Source of the DNA: Emcibacteraceae bacterium
Lineage (GTDB): Bacteria; Pseudomonadota; Alphaproteobacteria; Sphingomonadales; Emcibacteraceae
Assembly: GCA_028281625.1 (NCBI GenBank)
Contig: JANQJN010000183.1
Location: 1-51,151, forward strand
DNA: 51,151 nucleotides
Direction of reading: 5' to 3'
Positions 25,047 through 33,943 of this stretch are shown in pieces. The number at the start of each line of letters is the position of its first letter. Position 1 is the stretch's first letter. A program made the position numbers and the translations under genes. The notes below the pieces were generated by a model. It made no database searches. It saw only the letters and a program-made list of their open reading frames with translations, and was not told where the DNA came from.

Positions 25047-25732
25047 CAGATTGATCCCTCACCATTAGGCGTACCTTCAAGATGCAGCAGTTTGCCGCTA
25101 ACCAAATGAAGGCGCGCAGATCCAAATTTTTCAACAAGGCCATTATCGTGTGTGGCAATTACCGTCGTAGTACCAAGCTTGTTAAGCTCAACAAACAAAT
25201 ACATGAGCCGCTCGGCCATTTCCGGGTCAACATTTCCGGTCGGTTCGTCCGCAAGCAAAATATCAGGGCGCCTGATCACCGCGCGGGCGATCGCCACCCT
25301 TTGTTTTTCGCCGCCAGAAAGCGTCGACGGATAGGCTGTCATTTTGTCCTTGAGGCCAACCCATGCCAGAAGTTCTTCAACATGCTCATTTATGTGAGCG
25401 CCACTACCTCCGGCTATCCGCAAAGGCAGCGCCACATTTTCCACCGCGGTCATATGGTCCAGTAGACGAAAATCCTGAAAAACCACGCCGATACGGCGCC
25501 TGAGCTTCGGGAGATCTTCCCTAGCGGATTTCGCCACATCACGCCCAAACATCATGATTTCGCCTCGGGTGGGGCGACGTGCCAAATACATCAATTTCAG
25601 GAGTGACGTTTTACCTGCACCACTGGGACCGGTAAGAAAATGCATAGAGCCCGGCGGAAGCTTAAACGAAATGTCCTTTAACACATCGTGGCCGCGTTCA
25701 TAGCTCATGCTTACATTTCTGAATTCTACCAA
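25046..25732 (-). CDS. ftsE: Cell division ATP-binding protein FtsE
   Basis: 228 residues starting with TTG at 25732 (AAGG upstream; no in-frame ATG gives a complete domain). Walker A is GPSGAGKT (35-42), the signature LSGGEKQRVAIARA begins at 138, and Walker B is ILLADEP (158-164), followed by the D-loop and His switch (VIATHDNGLV). FtsE powers FtsX in septal cell-wall splitting. First gene of ftsE-ftsX-ydcF-plsC, divergent from the MJ0042 zinc-ribbon gene. Confidence 0.95.
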   Translation of the reverse strand: MVEFRNVSMSYERGHDVLKDISFKLPPGSMHFLTGPSGAGKTSLLKLMYLARRPTRGEIMMFGRDVAKSAREDLPKLRRRIGVVFQDFRLLDHMTAVENVALPLRIAGGSGAHINEHVEELLAWVGLKDKMTAYPSTLSGGEKQRVAIARAVIRRPDILLADEPTGNVDPEMAERLMYLFVELNKLGTTTVIATHDNGLVEKFGSARLHLVSGKLLHLEGTPNGEGSI

Positions 25733-25939
25733 TTGCCGGCCTTTTAATTTTCGACGGAATATTTTTATTGTTTAGATCACAGTCATCTGGATAATGCAAT
25801 TGTAATTGGCTTATTTTAAGGCACGATTTAGAACCAGTGATAACCATGTGGAGAACATCAGATTTTACGTTAACAATTCCTTGTCATTTTTGGGTCAAAG
25901 TAAGCTCAAATAATAATAAGATTGCGGCCCGATAGACTA

Positions 25940-25968
25940 TTGATAATCGCTGTGGCGCATACTATAAC
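25940..25968 (+). promoter_or_regulatory. Candidate promoter of the MJ0042 gene
   Basis: TTGATA (25940-25945), 17-bp spacer, TATAAC (25963-25968), about 42 bp before the ATG, in the 278-bp divergent gap with ftsE. I see no other clear element in that gap. Confidence 0.55.
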
Positions 25969-26010
25969 GAGTTTTAATCAATCGACAAATGCGGGAAACG
26001 GGCTTAAAAT

Positions 26011-26841
26011 ATGATCCTCACTTGCCCTGAGTGTAAATCCAGATATGTTGTCAACCCGAGCGCGCTTCTGCCTCGCGGCAGGACTGTACGGTGCGCGAAA
26101 TGCAGCCACAGCTGGTTTGAAAAAAAGCCCGAAGACGACGTTGAAATCGTACCTCCACCCCCAAAGCCGGAACCGGCACCTGTTGAAAAGACAGAAGAAC
26201 CGGAAGCAGAGAGCCCATCAAAAGATGAGGTCGCAGCTGAACAGGCGGATCAGGATGATAGCCAGACAAGCGAATCTGAGGTTACAGATTTTCCGATCAA
26301 TAAACCACGCAAGCGGCGACGCCCTGTGCCCAAGGGTTCAAATCTGCCAGCACTACAAAACCAAAAATACGGTTCAAGCAAGATGGGCTGGGTATCATTG
26401 GTCATTTTCGTCACCGCTATCATCAGTTCGTTCTTGATTTTTCAGGAAACGATCATACGCAGCTGGCCCGCCACCAACAAACTCTATACTGCCATTGGCC
26501 TAAACGAACCGGTTGCGCAAACAATCCCACAGGAAGAGCCAAAAGCTCCCATCGGCGATCTTCTTAAAGTAGACGGGCTCGCACCTCGGCTGGAGCAGGT
26601 AAATAACATTCCGCACCTTTTTATTGCTGGCTACATTGAAAATGTTTCAAATGAAATGCAGTCAATTACGTCTTTGATTGCTACACTAAAGGACGCAAGT
26701 GGGCAGGACCTCAGAAGTTGGGATTTCACTGCTGACGCAAGCGTTATTAGTGCGGGCGAGCGGGTAACTTTTGAAACTTCCTTGCCAAATCCACCAGCTG
26801 AAGCCCGGGATATCAGCGTCAGTATTTTGGATAACCGCTAG
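26011..26841 (+). CDS. MJ0042-type zinc-ribbon membrane protein with DUF3426-like C-terminus
   Basis: 276 residues. The N-terminal zinc ribbon has Cys5, Cys8, Cys28 and Cys31 (TCPECKSRYVV...VRCAKCSHSWF). A Pro/Glu-rich low-complexity linker (about 45-95) and a basic patch KPRKRRRP precede one membrane helix (about 128-146). The periplasmic C-terminal domain (HLFIAGYIENVSNEMQSI...FETSLPNPP) is DUF3426-like. A protein facing ftsE in this position is widespread in alphaproteobacteria, but its role is unknown. The ribbon would be cytosolic and might sense zinc or redox state or bind nucleic acid. Confidence 0.82.
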   Translation: MILTCPECKSRYVVNPSALLPRGRTVRCAKCSHSWFEKKPEDDVEIVPPPPKPEPAPVEKTEEPEAESPSKDEVAAEQADQDDSQTSESEVTDFPINKPRKRRRPVPKGSNLPALQNQKYGSSKMGWVSLVIFVTAIISSFLIFQETIIRSWPATNKLYTAIGLNEPVAQTIPQEEPKAPIGDLLKVDGLAPRLEQVNNIPHLFIAGYIENVSNEMQSITSLIATLKDASGQDLRSWDFTADASVISAGERVTFETSLPNPPAEARDISVSILDNR

Positions 26842-26907
26842 AAAAATAACAAAATATAAAGAATTTATGTGTATTGATGGCGATATAAGCAATCAAAAGG
26901 TTATTTT

Positions 26908-27282
26908 ATGGCGAGGATCTTAATTGCAGAAGATGAAGTAGCTGTGCGCACATTCATTTGCCGCGCACTGAAACTGCGTGGCCACGAAACCATTGGCGTG
27001 GCCGATGGTGGCGCTGCAATTGTTGAACTGGAAAACAGCGAATATGACCTTTTGCTTACAGACATCATTATGCCAGTGATGGACGGCATTTCACTTGCGC
27101 TAAAAGTAACCGCCGAATATCCCAGCATGCCAATTCTTATGATGACTGGTTTCGTGCATGAAAAGCAGCGCGCTCATAACATGGGCAGCTTAATTCACAA
27201 TGTGATCAGCAAACCCTTCTCTCTTGACGAGATCTGTCACGCAGTAGATGAAGTATTAACGGCGAAATCCAAAGTTCACTAG
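26908..27282 (+). CDS. cpdR: Single-domain response regulator, CpdR-like
   Basis: 124-residue receiver domain without output domain. The acidic pair Glu8-Asp9, phospho-acceptor Asp52 (LLLTDIIMP), Thr80 (MMTGF) and Lys102 (SKPFSL) are all present. The sequence (MARILIAEDEVAVRTFICRAL) and the position near the MJ0042/ftsE locus fit CpdR, which in Caulobacter and relatives, when unphosphorylated, primes ClpXP for degradation of cell-cycle regulators. Other stand-alone receivers cannot be ruled out. Confidence 0.7.
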   Translation: MARILIAEDEVAVRTFICRALKLRGHETIGVADGGAAIVELENSEYDLLLTDIIMPVMDGISLALKVTAEYPSMPILMMTGFVHEKQRAHNMGSLIHNVISKPFSLDEICHAVDEVLTAKSKVH

Positions 27283-27292
27283 TTGCACTTTG

Positions 27293-29290
27293 TTATGACG
27301 AAGGCTTGGCGTTTATTTCCTTTAAAATATTTTCGAGCTCTGGTGAGTTTGATAGCGGCTTGTCGATTGTACGTTTAAGTGTGCTCATCACTGCGAGCAG
27401 CTCCGATTGTGACTGGACGACCTGATTTGTTTCGCTGTTTTTCATATTAATAAGAATTGAATCAATCAGTTCCGTCGCATTTCTGAGTAGATATTCTGAG
27501 TGATGATCATTTAGCGTGATCTGCCTGCTCAGTTTCTTGACCGCAGCGCCCACTTTGGTTTGCAGAATATACTCATTCTCTTTCGCATCATCGGATTTTT
27601 CCACGGAAGATAAGTAGGATGAATTTTCAATGAGTTTACCGCGCATTTGATCATTATTGGAACTCGCTAACAGTGTTCTTTGTATCGCGATCAGGTTATC
27701 GATAATCTGACGACTTTCCGTAAGAGCAAAGTGATTAGCTAGGCCATCTCTACTCAAAATCATATCATCGTCCTGAACGATGCCTTTTCTCATATGATCT
27801 ACTATGAGTGCTGCGCTTTGATACTTTTCCTGATCGCTAAAGGCTAATATATAACTGTAGAGCTTTCTAAGGGCACGCATATCGACCTGGACCGTATACT
27901 TATCTGAAGTGCTAAGGCGCGTGGCTCTTCTATATTCTCTAAAGAGGCGATCCGCCTCTCTTAAATCTTCGCGAATTTCCAGCAGCTCTTTTCTCTGCTT
28001 TATGGATAGCGTCAACTCTCCCAGCGCGGCAAGAAGTTCATTTTCAACCGGCCCTAGTTCACGGTTTTCAATTTTTTGCGCAATATCCCAAAGCAGATCT
28101 CGCGCCGTTTGCATATCTTCAGCATTAGTGGGACTAACCAAACGCCAATAGGCGGACCTTAAGGCCATATAGTAAACCGGTGGCAGCTGTTCGTCGTCCG
28201 GTAGCATGCCTAGCGCTTTGATCTGACGGGCAGTTGCTTTTTGATCAAACCCCGGGGTGCCCAATTCCTGATAGAGAGAGTTCAGTTTGTGGGCAATTGG
28301 ATTTTCATATATTTTTTCGGGCAGCGCTACGGCTTCAATGCTCTGATTTGAAACTTGTCCAGCTTCGTCCTGAACCGCGAGAAGAAGGTCCGCTTTTTGC
28401 CCCGCCAAATCGGAGCCGGTAAAATCCAAATAAAACTCACTTTCATATTTCCCGATCTGACGAATTGGTAGTTCAATTACATCACTTTTGTTGCCCCCTT
28501 GATCAACCAACTCAACCGATGCGGCCATGATTTTAAGATCATCTTCAATTTCCAGATCTACAATCACATAGCCTTTATTATTTTCGATTTCTGCAAGTTT
28601 AAAACGCTCTATTTCTGGTGCTTCGTCGTCAATCACAATAAGAGGCCAGCGTCCAACAACATGATTACCTTGTTTAATCGCCCAGGAAACCTGATTTTCA
28701 ATTTCAATGCTGGCAGAATAATCCCCCTCAGTATTTTCCGAAAATGCGACCTTTGATCCATCTGAAAGCACCAGTTCCGGCTGCCACCTTAACCCTGAAA
28801 CGGTAACATCCATAATGGTCCCTTCATGGACGGAACGCAGGTTGCCGGGCTGTTCGGCTGCAGATGTTAGCGTTTGTGAAACTGAAGATTTTGACAAATA
28901 AAGTGGTGGGCTGGCAATTACTGCAATTTGCGCTTCCGGATAGCTAAAAAGCGCACGGGGCATCGCGGCTTCCGTCAACAGACGACCCATATCGGAAGCA
29001 TTGAGCACTCCTGCAATTAGTGCCGCAGACGCGGTCAAAAACAATCTTGTCTTTGTTTTTCTTTTCGAAAAATGAAGCGTCCCTTTTGCATTGGCATATG
29101 TGACTAAGGGAACCGCAACCAAGATAAGCAGAAAAGCTCCGGCTTGCGCGCCATATGACAGCAAGGGCCAAAAATCGAGAAAAGACAATATCAGGTAAGT
29201 CATCACCAAAATCAACGCTGGCGCAAAAAGAGTAAACACTCTTTTCCAAGGCGCCGTAAGCCGTTTTTCTGGTGCTATTTCAATACCCAT
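27293..29290 (-). CDS. TIGR02302/DUF4175-family membrane protein
   Basis: 665 residues. Three hydrophobic segments lie in the first 100 residues (about 19-37, 45-63, 83-98). A long exterior part follows with PRALFSYPEAQIAVIASPPLYLSK, VTVSGLRWQPELVLSDGS and IDDEAPEI, then a helical, charge-rich C-terminal half (ALRSAYWRLVSPTNAEDMQTARDLLWDIA). This order and its position after lysA fit the TIGR02302 family found across alphaproteobacteria. Many members are near 800-900 residues with a Gln/Gly-rich C-terminal tail; here that tail is missing, making a short version. Function unknown; an envelope role is probable. Confidence 0.8.
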   Translation of the reverse strand: MGIEIAPEKRLTAPWKRVFTLFAPALILVMTYLILSFLDFWPLLSYGAQAGAFLLILVAVPLVTYANAKGTLHFSKRKTKTRLFLTASAALIAGVLNASDMGRLLTEAAMPRALFSYPEAQIAVIASPPLYLSKSSVSQTLTSAAEQPGNLRSVHEGTIMDVTVSGLRWQPELVLSDGSKVAFSENTEGDYSASIEIENQVSWAIKQGNHVVGRWPLIVIDDEAPEIERFKLAEIENNKGYVIVDLEIEDDLKIMAASVELVDQGGNKSDVIELPIRQIGKYESEFYLDFTGSDLAGQKADLLLAVQDEAGQVSNQSIEAVALPEKIYENPIAHKLNSLYQELGTPGFDQKATARQIKALGMLPDDEQLPPVYYMALRSAYWRLVSPTNAEDMQTARDLLWDIAQKIENRELGPVENELLAALGELTLSIKQRKELLEIREDLREADRLFREYRRATRLSTSDKYTVQVDMRALRKLYSYILAFSDQEKYQSAALIVDHMRKGIVQDDDMILSRDGLANHFALTESRQIIDNLIAIQRTLLASSNNDQMRGKLIENSSYLSSVEKSDDAKENEYILQTKVGAAVKKLSRQITLNDHHSEYLLRNATELIDSILINMKNSETNQVVQSQSELLAVMSTLKRTIDKPLSNSPELENILKEINAKPSS

Positions 29291-29329
29291 ATTTTATAAC
29301 TAAGGAAGCCCTATATTTATCAACATTCG

Positions 29330-30592
29330 CTATTCTGACAGCCAAGGTGCAAGTTGATCAAGTCCAATTATATCATCGTAGCTTGGTCTTGGCCTTACCA
29401 CTGCAAATTCATCATTCTTTACAAGCACTTCTGGTATGAGTGGTCTAGTATTATAAGTTGATGACATTACGGCACCGTAAGCCCCTACCGAACGAATCGC
29501 CAGATATTCACCGCTCTTCATTGGTGTGATCAATCTGTTGGTGGCAAAAGTATCACCAGTTTCACACACGGGACCAACCACGTCATACAGCACACTGTCG
29601 GCGTCACTTTCTTTCAGTGGGACAATGCCATGGTAGGCATCATACATGCTAGGTCTTACCAAATCGTTCATCGCCGCATCAATTATGAGAAATTCCCGCT
29701 CTTCACCTTTTTTCACATAGACCACTTGAGAAACAAGTATACCGGCATTGCCCACAAGAAAACGTCCCGGCTCAATGATAATCTGACAATTCAGATGACT
29801 CATGACACGCCGAACCATTTCAGCATATTCCTTTGGTAGTGGCGGAAAATCATCCCCTTCATACGGAATGCCAAGACCCCCACCAAGATCTACGCGGCTG
29901 ATGTCATTCCCGTCTTCTCTCAATGTTTCCACTAACGATGTTATGCGCGTAAATGCTGCTTCGAAAGGCTCTAGTTCAGTGATCTGTGACCCAATATGAA
30001 GGTCGAGTCCTACCAGATTAATTCCCGGAAGTTTCGCGGCAAGAGCGCATAATTCACGGGTTGCTTTCCAGGGAACACCAAATTTATTTTCTGATTTTCC
30101 TGTAGAAATTTTGGCATGTGTTTTGGCATCCACATCCGGATTAACGCGAAATGTAATATCCGCCGTCTTGCCAAGATTTTCAGCAACCTCACTGAGCTGA
30201 TAAAGCTCTGGCTCACTTTCCACGTTAAACTGATAAATTCCCTGCTTTAGTGCGAATGTCATTTCACGGACCGTTTTTGCAACACCTGAATAAACAATTT
30301 TTGTGGGTGGCACGCCTGCAGTAAGTGCTCTTCTCATTTCTCCCTCGGAAACCACATCTGCACCTGCGCCAAGATCCGCAAGTGTTTTAATAACGGCTTG
30401 ATTGGTGTTTGCCTTAACCGCATAACAAAGGAGAAGATCAAGATCGCCAAAAGCGTCTTTAAACTGATTATACTGATAGGCCAGCGACGCACTGGAGTAG
30501 AGATAAAATGGCGTTCCTACAGATTCAGCAATATCACTTATTTTGGCGTCTTCCGCATACATTTCGCCTTCACGATACTCAAAATAATTCAT
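29330..30592 (-). CDS. lysA: Diaminopimelate decarboxylase
   Basis: 420 residues of the fold-type III PLP family. Schiff-base Lys60 lies in LLLCYAVKANTNQAV, with VDLGGGLGIPYEG and EPGRFLVGNAG for phosphate binding. The active-site Cys is in VGPVCETGDTF and the C-terminal tyrosine in SVGAYGAVMSSTYN. It converts meso-diaminopimelate to lysine, the last step of lysine synthesis. It follows lptM by 12 bp in the argH-lptM-lysA unit. Confidence 0.95.
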   Translation of the reverse strand: MNYFEYREGEMYAEDAKISDIAESVGTPFYLYSSASLAYQYNQFKDAFGDLDLLLCYAVKANTNQAVIKTLADLGAGADVVSEGEMRRALTAGVPPTKIVYSGVAKTVREMTFALKQGIYQFNVESEPELYQLSEVAENLGKTADITFRVNPDVDAKTHAKISTGKSENKFGVPWKATRELCALAAKLPGINLVGLDLHIGSQITELEPFEAAFTRITSLVETLREDGNDISRVDLGGGLGIPYEGDDFPPLPKEYAEMVRRVMSHLNCQIIIEPGRFLVGNAGILVSQVVYVKKGEEREFLIIDAAMNDLVRPSMYDAYHGIVPLKESDADSVLYDVVGPVCETGDTFATNRLITPMKSGEYLAIRSVGAYGAVMSSTYNTRPLIPEVLVKNDEFAVVRPRPSYDDIIGLDQLAPWLSE

Positions 30593-30604
30593 GACAATTA
30601 AACT

Positions 30605-30724
30605 CTAATTATTTTCGGATGGGGTGTTATATCCTGGAGGAGGCAGCACATCGCCCTTTTTTCCGCACGATATAGCGCTTACGCAGAATACACTGATCAA
30701 TAGGAATTTTAGGAAATGTGCCAT
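30605..30724 (-). CDS. lptM: LptM-like small lipoprotein (39 aa)
   Basis: A 39-residue gene in the gap between argH and lysA. It reads MAHFLKFLLISVFCVSAISC followed by GKKGDVLPPP and a short tail, ending at TAG. The lipobox ending in Cys20 and the C-G-K-K-G-x-L-x-P-P pattern just after it are typical of LptM (YifL), a lipoprotein that binds the LptD/LptE lipopolysaccharide translocon and helps it mature. An lptM-lysA pairing next to argH is a known conserved context, so the call is well supported despite the size. Confidence 0.85.
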   Translation of the reverse strand: MAHFLKFLLISVFCVSAISCGKKGDVLPPPGYNTPSENN

Positions 30725-30727
30725 ATT

Positions 30728-32128
30728 TTAAATTCTTTCTTTTGCTGCAGCCACTTGTTTAAGAACCTCCGACGGAGCTGTACCGCCAAAACTAACACGA
30801 CTTGCTACCGATTTGTCCACACTTAAAACGCTGAAAACATCTTCGCTGATTTTTGGTTCCACGTCCTGCATTTCGGTAAGCGTGAGTCCGTCCAGATCAC
30901 AACCTTTTTTCTCAGCCATTGCAACCAGCGAACCTGTGATATGATGAGCTTCCCGAAATGGAAGACCAAGTACACGAACGACCCAATCCGCAAGATCTGT
31001 TGCAGTAATAAAACCAACCTCCGTCGCACGGCGCATATTGTCCGCATTTACCTTCATATCTTCTACCATTCCGGTCATGGCTGCGATGATCAGCGAATAG
31101 GTTTCCACCGCGTCAAAGGTGGCTTCTTTGTCTTCCTGCATATCTTTGGAAAAGGTAAGCGCCAGACCCTTCATGGTCACCAATAGGCTATTCAGTGACC
31201 CGATAATGCGCCCCGATTTTCCGCGGCAAAGTTCTGCTGCATCCGGGTTTCGCTTTTGCGGCATAATTGAGGAACCGGTGGTGAAGCTGTCGGACATTTC
31301 AATAAAACCAAATTGCGCACAGGACCAGGTAACCATTTCTTCCGCAAGCCTTGAAATATGCACAGCGCTAATGGAGGCTGCCGCCATAAACTCAAGAGCG
31401 AAATCCCGATCAGAAACTGTATCCATTGAATTTGCTGTGGGTCTATCGAATCCAAGTGCCTCTGCCGTTTGATGGCGATCAATAGGAAACGACGTACCCG
31501 CAAGAGCCGCCGCGCCAAGTGGACATTCATTTAGTCTCCTGCGGGCGTCCTGAAAACGAGCGCGATCACGGGTAAACATTTCAAAATAAGCGAGCATGTG
31601 ATGGCCAAATGTAACAGGCTGCGCACTTTGCAAGTGAGTGAAGCCCGGAATAATCGCGTCAGCATTTTCTTCTGCCTTCTCAATTAGCGCAATTTGCAAT
31701 GCCTTGAGAGCTTCATCGGCTTGGTCACAGGCATCCCTGACATACAGCTTGAAGTCCGTTGCCACCTGATCATTTCTGGAACGCGCCGTATGAAGTCGTC
31801 CGGCAGCCGGGCCAATAATTTCAGTGAGCCGCGCCTCCACATTCATGTGAATATCTTCAAGCGCCGCGGAAAATTCAAATTCGCCTGCTTCAATTTCCTT
31901 TTCAATCTGCGCCAAACCCTTTTGGATCGCCTCTCCATCTTCAGCACTAATGATCGCTGTATTCACCAACATTTTGCAATGTTCGATTGATCCCCTGATG
32001 TCTTGCCTGTATAAGATTTTATCAAAATCGATTGAAGCGTTGATCTTTTCCATAATATCGGATACACCGCCTTCGAAACGGCCGCCCCAAAGGCTATTTG
32101 CTTTTGGTTTTTGAATATTGTCAGTCAT
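30728..32128 (-). CDS. argH: Argininosuccinate lyase
   Basis: 466 residues. It carries the fumarase/aspartase-superfamily signature [12 protein letters not shown] (285-296) with its catalytic Ser, HTARSRNDQ (113-121) and [13 protein letters not shown] (164-176) with the catalytic His. It splits argininosuccinate into arginine and fumarate, the last step of arginine synthesis. First gene of argH-lptM-lysA. Only 32 bp separate its ATG from that of the divergent tlpA. Confidence 0.96.
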   Translation of the reverse strand: MTDNIQKPKANSLWGGRFEGGVSDIMEKINASIDFDKILYRQDIRGSIEHCKMLVNTAIISAEDGEAIQKGLAQIEKEIEAGEFEFSAALEDIHMNVEARLTEIIGPAAGRLHTARSRNDQVATDFKLYVRDACDQADEALKALQIALIEKAEENADAIIPGFTHLQSAQPVTFGHHMLAYFEMFTRDRARFQDARRRLNECPLGAAALAGTSFPIDRHQTAEALGFDRPTANSMDTVSDRDFALEFMAAASISAVHISRLAEEMVTWSCAQFGFIEMSDSFTTGSSIMPQKRNPDAAELCRGKSGRIIGSLNSLLVTMKGLALTFSKDMQEDKEATFDAVETYSLIIAAMTGMVEDMKVNADNMRRATEVGFITATDLADWVVRVLGLPFREAHHITGSLVAMAEKKGCDLDGLTLTEMQDVEPKISEDVFSVLSVDKSVASRVSFGGTAPSEVLKQVAAAKERI

Positions 32129-32160
32129 TGCTTACATCTTTAATTGCGCACGAGGCACAC

Positions 32161-32754
32161 ATGAAAAATAAAATGATTTATTTCTTATCCTTCATCGCCC
32201 TCGGCCTTGCTGCGTTTTCTGTTTATGATTTAGGGAATACGCCAAATAGCGATATACCGCAAGGCCTTAACGCCGGTGCCATGAAAAGTTTTCAATTTCA
32301 CCAAAATGTCGTGCCCGCAACGAACGCTGTGTTTCAGGATCAAAACGGTACAGACTTTAGCTTTTCTGACTTTGAAGGTCAGGTCATCCTGGTCAATTTA
32401 TGGGCTACATGGTGTGCGCCATGTATTAAAGAAATGCCGGATTTAAACGCACTTCAGAAAACTCTCGGTGGTGATGACTTTCAGGTCGTTCTATTGTCTG
32501 AGAATCAGGATGGCATCGAAAGCTCACTGGCTTTCCTTGAAGAACATAATATTACCAACCTGACCACTTATATTGATGGCAATCGAGCGGTGGCGAGATC
32601 GTTAAGATCGAATGCACTACCAACAAGCATTTTAATAGGGGCTGACGGAAATGAAATCGGCCGGTTGATTGGACCGGCCGATTGGGATTCTGGAGACGCT
32701 CATGCGCTTATCAATTATTTTATTTTAAAGGCTAAGAGCGAAGCCATTAGTTAG
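32161..32754 (+). CDS. tlpA: TlpA-like thiol-disulfide oxidoreductase
   Basis: 197 residues from ATG at 32161. The frame is open further upstream, but this start yields a proper N-terminal signal anchor (about 5-24) after GAGGC. The thioredoxin domain has WATWCAPC with Cys85 and Cys88, the cis-Pro segment NALPTSILIG and a ferredoxin-like end. It should keep periplasmic cysteines reduced, e.g. for cytochrome c or oxidase assembly. Divergent from argH as in many alphaproteobacteria. Its stop overlaps the stop of the convergent zur gene by 4 bp. Confidence 0.9.
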   Translation: MKNKMIYFLSFIALGLAAFSVYDLGNTPNSDIPQGLNAGAMKSFQFHQNVVPATNAVFQDQNGTDFSFSDFEGQVILVNLWATWCAPCIKEMPDLNALQKTLGGDDFQVVLLSENQDGIESSLAFLEEHNITNLTTYIDGNRAVARSLRSNALPTSILIGADGNEIGRLIGPADWDSGDAHALINYFILKAKSEAIS

Positions 32755-33242
32755 TTCCTGATGTTAAATGGTGTGGCCTTTCTTTTAGACACACATTCGT
32801 CACAGGAAATCATAAGCTCAAGATTATATTGCTTCACCTGGTACCCACTGTCTTTCAGATTTTTCTCAAACATTTCGATAATGCTTTGATCTTCCAGTGA
32901 TGACACTTCACCGCAATGCTGACAGATCAGCAATACCGATTCGTTGTCGTTATTGATACTTGATTCGTGAGCAACAAACTTGCGTGTACTTACGATACGT
33001 TGAACCAATCCTTTATGGACCAGTTCGTTCAAAGCACGGTAAACCGTTGCTGCGGCATTGATGCCCTTTTTATGAAGCATATTCAAAAGCTCATATGCCC
33101 CAGCAGAACGTCCAAGCCCAAGCAGCGCTTCATAAACCTTGCGCTGGTTTGGTGTTAAACTCTGTGTATTTCCAGAGCTTGTGTGCGCATGATGTGATCC
33201 ATTCATAGTGTCACTATCAAGCGCGCCAATTTTGTTAATCAT
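32751..33242 (-). CDS. zur: Fur-family zinc uptake regulator, Zur-like
   Basis: 163 residues. The N-terminal winged helix contains LTPNQRKVYEALLGLGRSAGAYELL and ATVYRALNELVHKGLVQRI. The C-terminal dimer domain has two Cys pairs, CQHC and CDEC, for a structural zinc. STRKFVAHES followed by the first Cys pair is closer to Zur than to Fur, Irr or PerR. With zinc bound, Zur represses zinc import genes. The neighbouring His-rich protein and ZnuD-like receptor, with two Zur-box-like dyads between them, strongly support this. AAGGA precedes the start. No such dyad is seen before zur itself. Confidence 0.85.
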   Translation of the reverse strand: MINKIGALDSDTMNGSHHAHTSSGNTQSLTPNQRKVYEALLGLGRSAGAYELLNMLHKKGINAAATVYRALNELVHKGLVQRIVSTRKFVAHESSINNDNESVLLICQHCGEVSSLEDQSIIEMFEKNLKDSGYQVKQYNLELMISCDECVSKRKATPFNIRN

Positions 33243-33371
33243 AATACATCCTTTTGTTCTACTTTAGGAATATCAACCAAGTTATCTGGCAATATCCCTG
33301 AATAACTATTCCAACAGAAATTGGGCGACCGCTTCGCCAGTCTCGCAAATTTCCATTGTTTTCTGTATGTA

Positions 33372-33773
33372 TTAGGCTAGGGGTGGCGCACGCGACGGAG
33401 CTGTTCTCCAACGGCTGCTTTTTATAAATGGTGTCTCCACATTAAAGGATACAGTGGAGGGATTAGCTGAAACATCAAGCGACGTATGCGTCAAACTTAT
33501 CCGGTCAGCTGCGATTTTAAATATCTTACTCGCAACACAGTCGCTTGTAGAATGATGAGCGCGATCATCGTTTTCATCATAGTCAACTTGGTTATGGTGA
33601 ACATGATGGTGATGATCGTGATGATCATTATGACCATGATGGTCATGGTGATAGTGAGCTTCAGGTAATAGATGATGAACATAAAGATGCCCGGCAGCAA
33701 TAAACTGCGTCAGCAACAACGCGCCAACGGACATCAACATCAATATTATAGGTTTCATGCTTTTAGAAAACAT
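33372..33773 (-). CDS. Histidine-rich exported small protein, probable zinc binder
   Basis: 133 residues from ATG at 33773, chosen because GAGGAG lies 7 bp upstream. An earlier in-frame codon would put the operator and promoter inside the gene. A signal peptide or anchor (about 7-25, PIILMLMSVGALLLTQFI) is followed by a dense His/Asp block (about 28-72: HLYVHHLLPEAHYHHDHHGH and onward) with more than 20 His in about 45 residues, one Cys, and a C-terminal tail ending SRAPPLA. RxPP-type endings occur in small CopL/DUF2946-like proteins next to TonB receptors. It likely buffers or delivers zinc in the periplasm to or from the divergent receptor. No enzyme motif. Family not certain. Confidence 0.7.
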   Translation of the reverse strand: MFSKSMKPIILMLMSVGALLLTQFIAAGHLYVHHLLPEAHYHHDHHGHNDHHDHHHHVHHNQVDYDENDDRAHHSTSDCVASKIFKIAADRISLTHTSLDVSANPSTVSFNVETPFIKSSRWRTAPSRAPPLA

Positions 33774-33795
33774 AAGACTCCTCACCATTTGGCAA

Positions 33796-33818
33796 GTAAC
33801 GTTATATAATAACAAAAT
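33796..33818. promoter_or_regulatory. Zur-box-like dyad A upstream of the His-rich gene
   Basis: Core GTTATATAATAAC (33801-33813) differs at one defined position from the proteobacterial Zur pattern GTTATAnTATAAC. It overlaps the likely -10 region of the His-rich gene: on the minus strand TTGACA (33827-33822) followed by TATAAC (33806-33801), 15-bp spacer. It also contains TAACGTTATAT (33797-33807), shared exactly with site B. Confidence 0.55.
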
Positions 33819-33884
33819 GCTTGTCAACGTTTAGCACATTAAATATTGCTTGCAAAACTATTGTTACACAAAGACAAAATATCT

Positions 33885-33909
33885 TGAATGATACAATATA
33901 ACGTTATAT
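33885..33909. promoter_or_regulatory. Zur-box-like dyad B upstream of the TonB receptor gene
   Basis: GATACAATATAAC (33890-33902) matches GTTATAnTATAAC at 10 of 12 defined positions. It runs into a perfect 14-bp palindrome ATATAACGTTATAT (33896-33909). TTGAAT (33884-33889) and TATCTT (33907-33912) with a 17-bp spacer form a plausible promoter that a bound repressor would cover. Confidence 0.5.
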
Positions 33910-33943
33910 CTTCCCCACCAGATTCGATAACAAGGTAGGAAAA

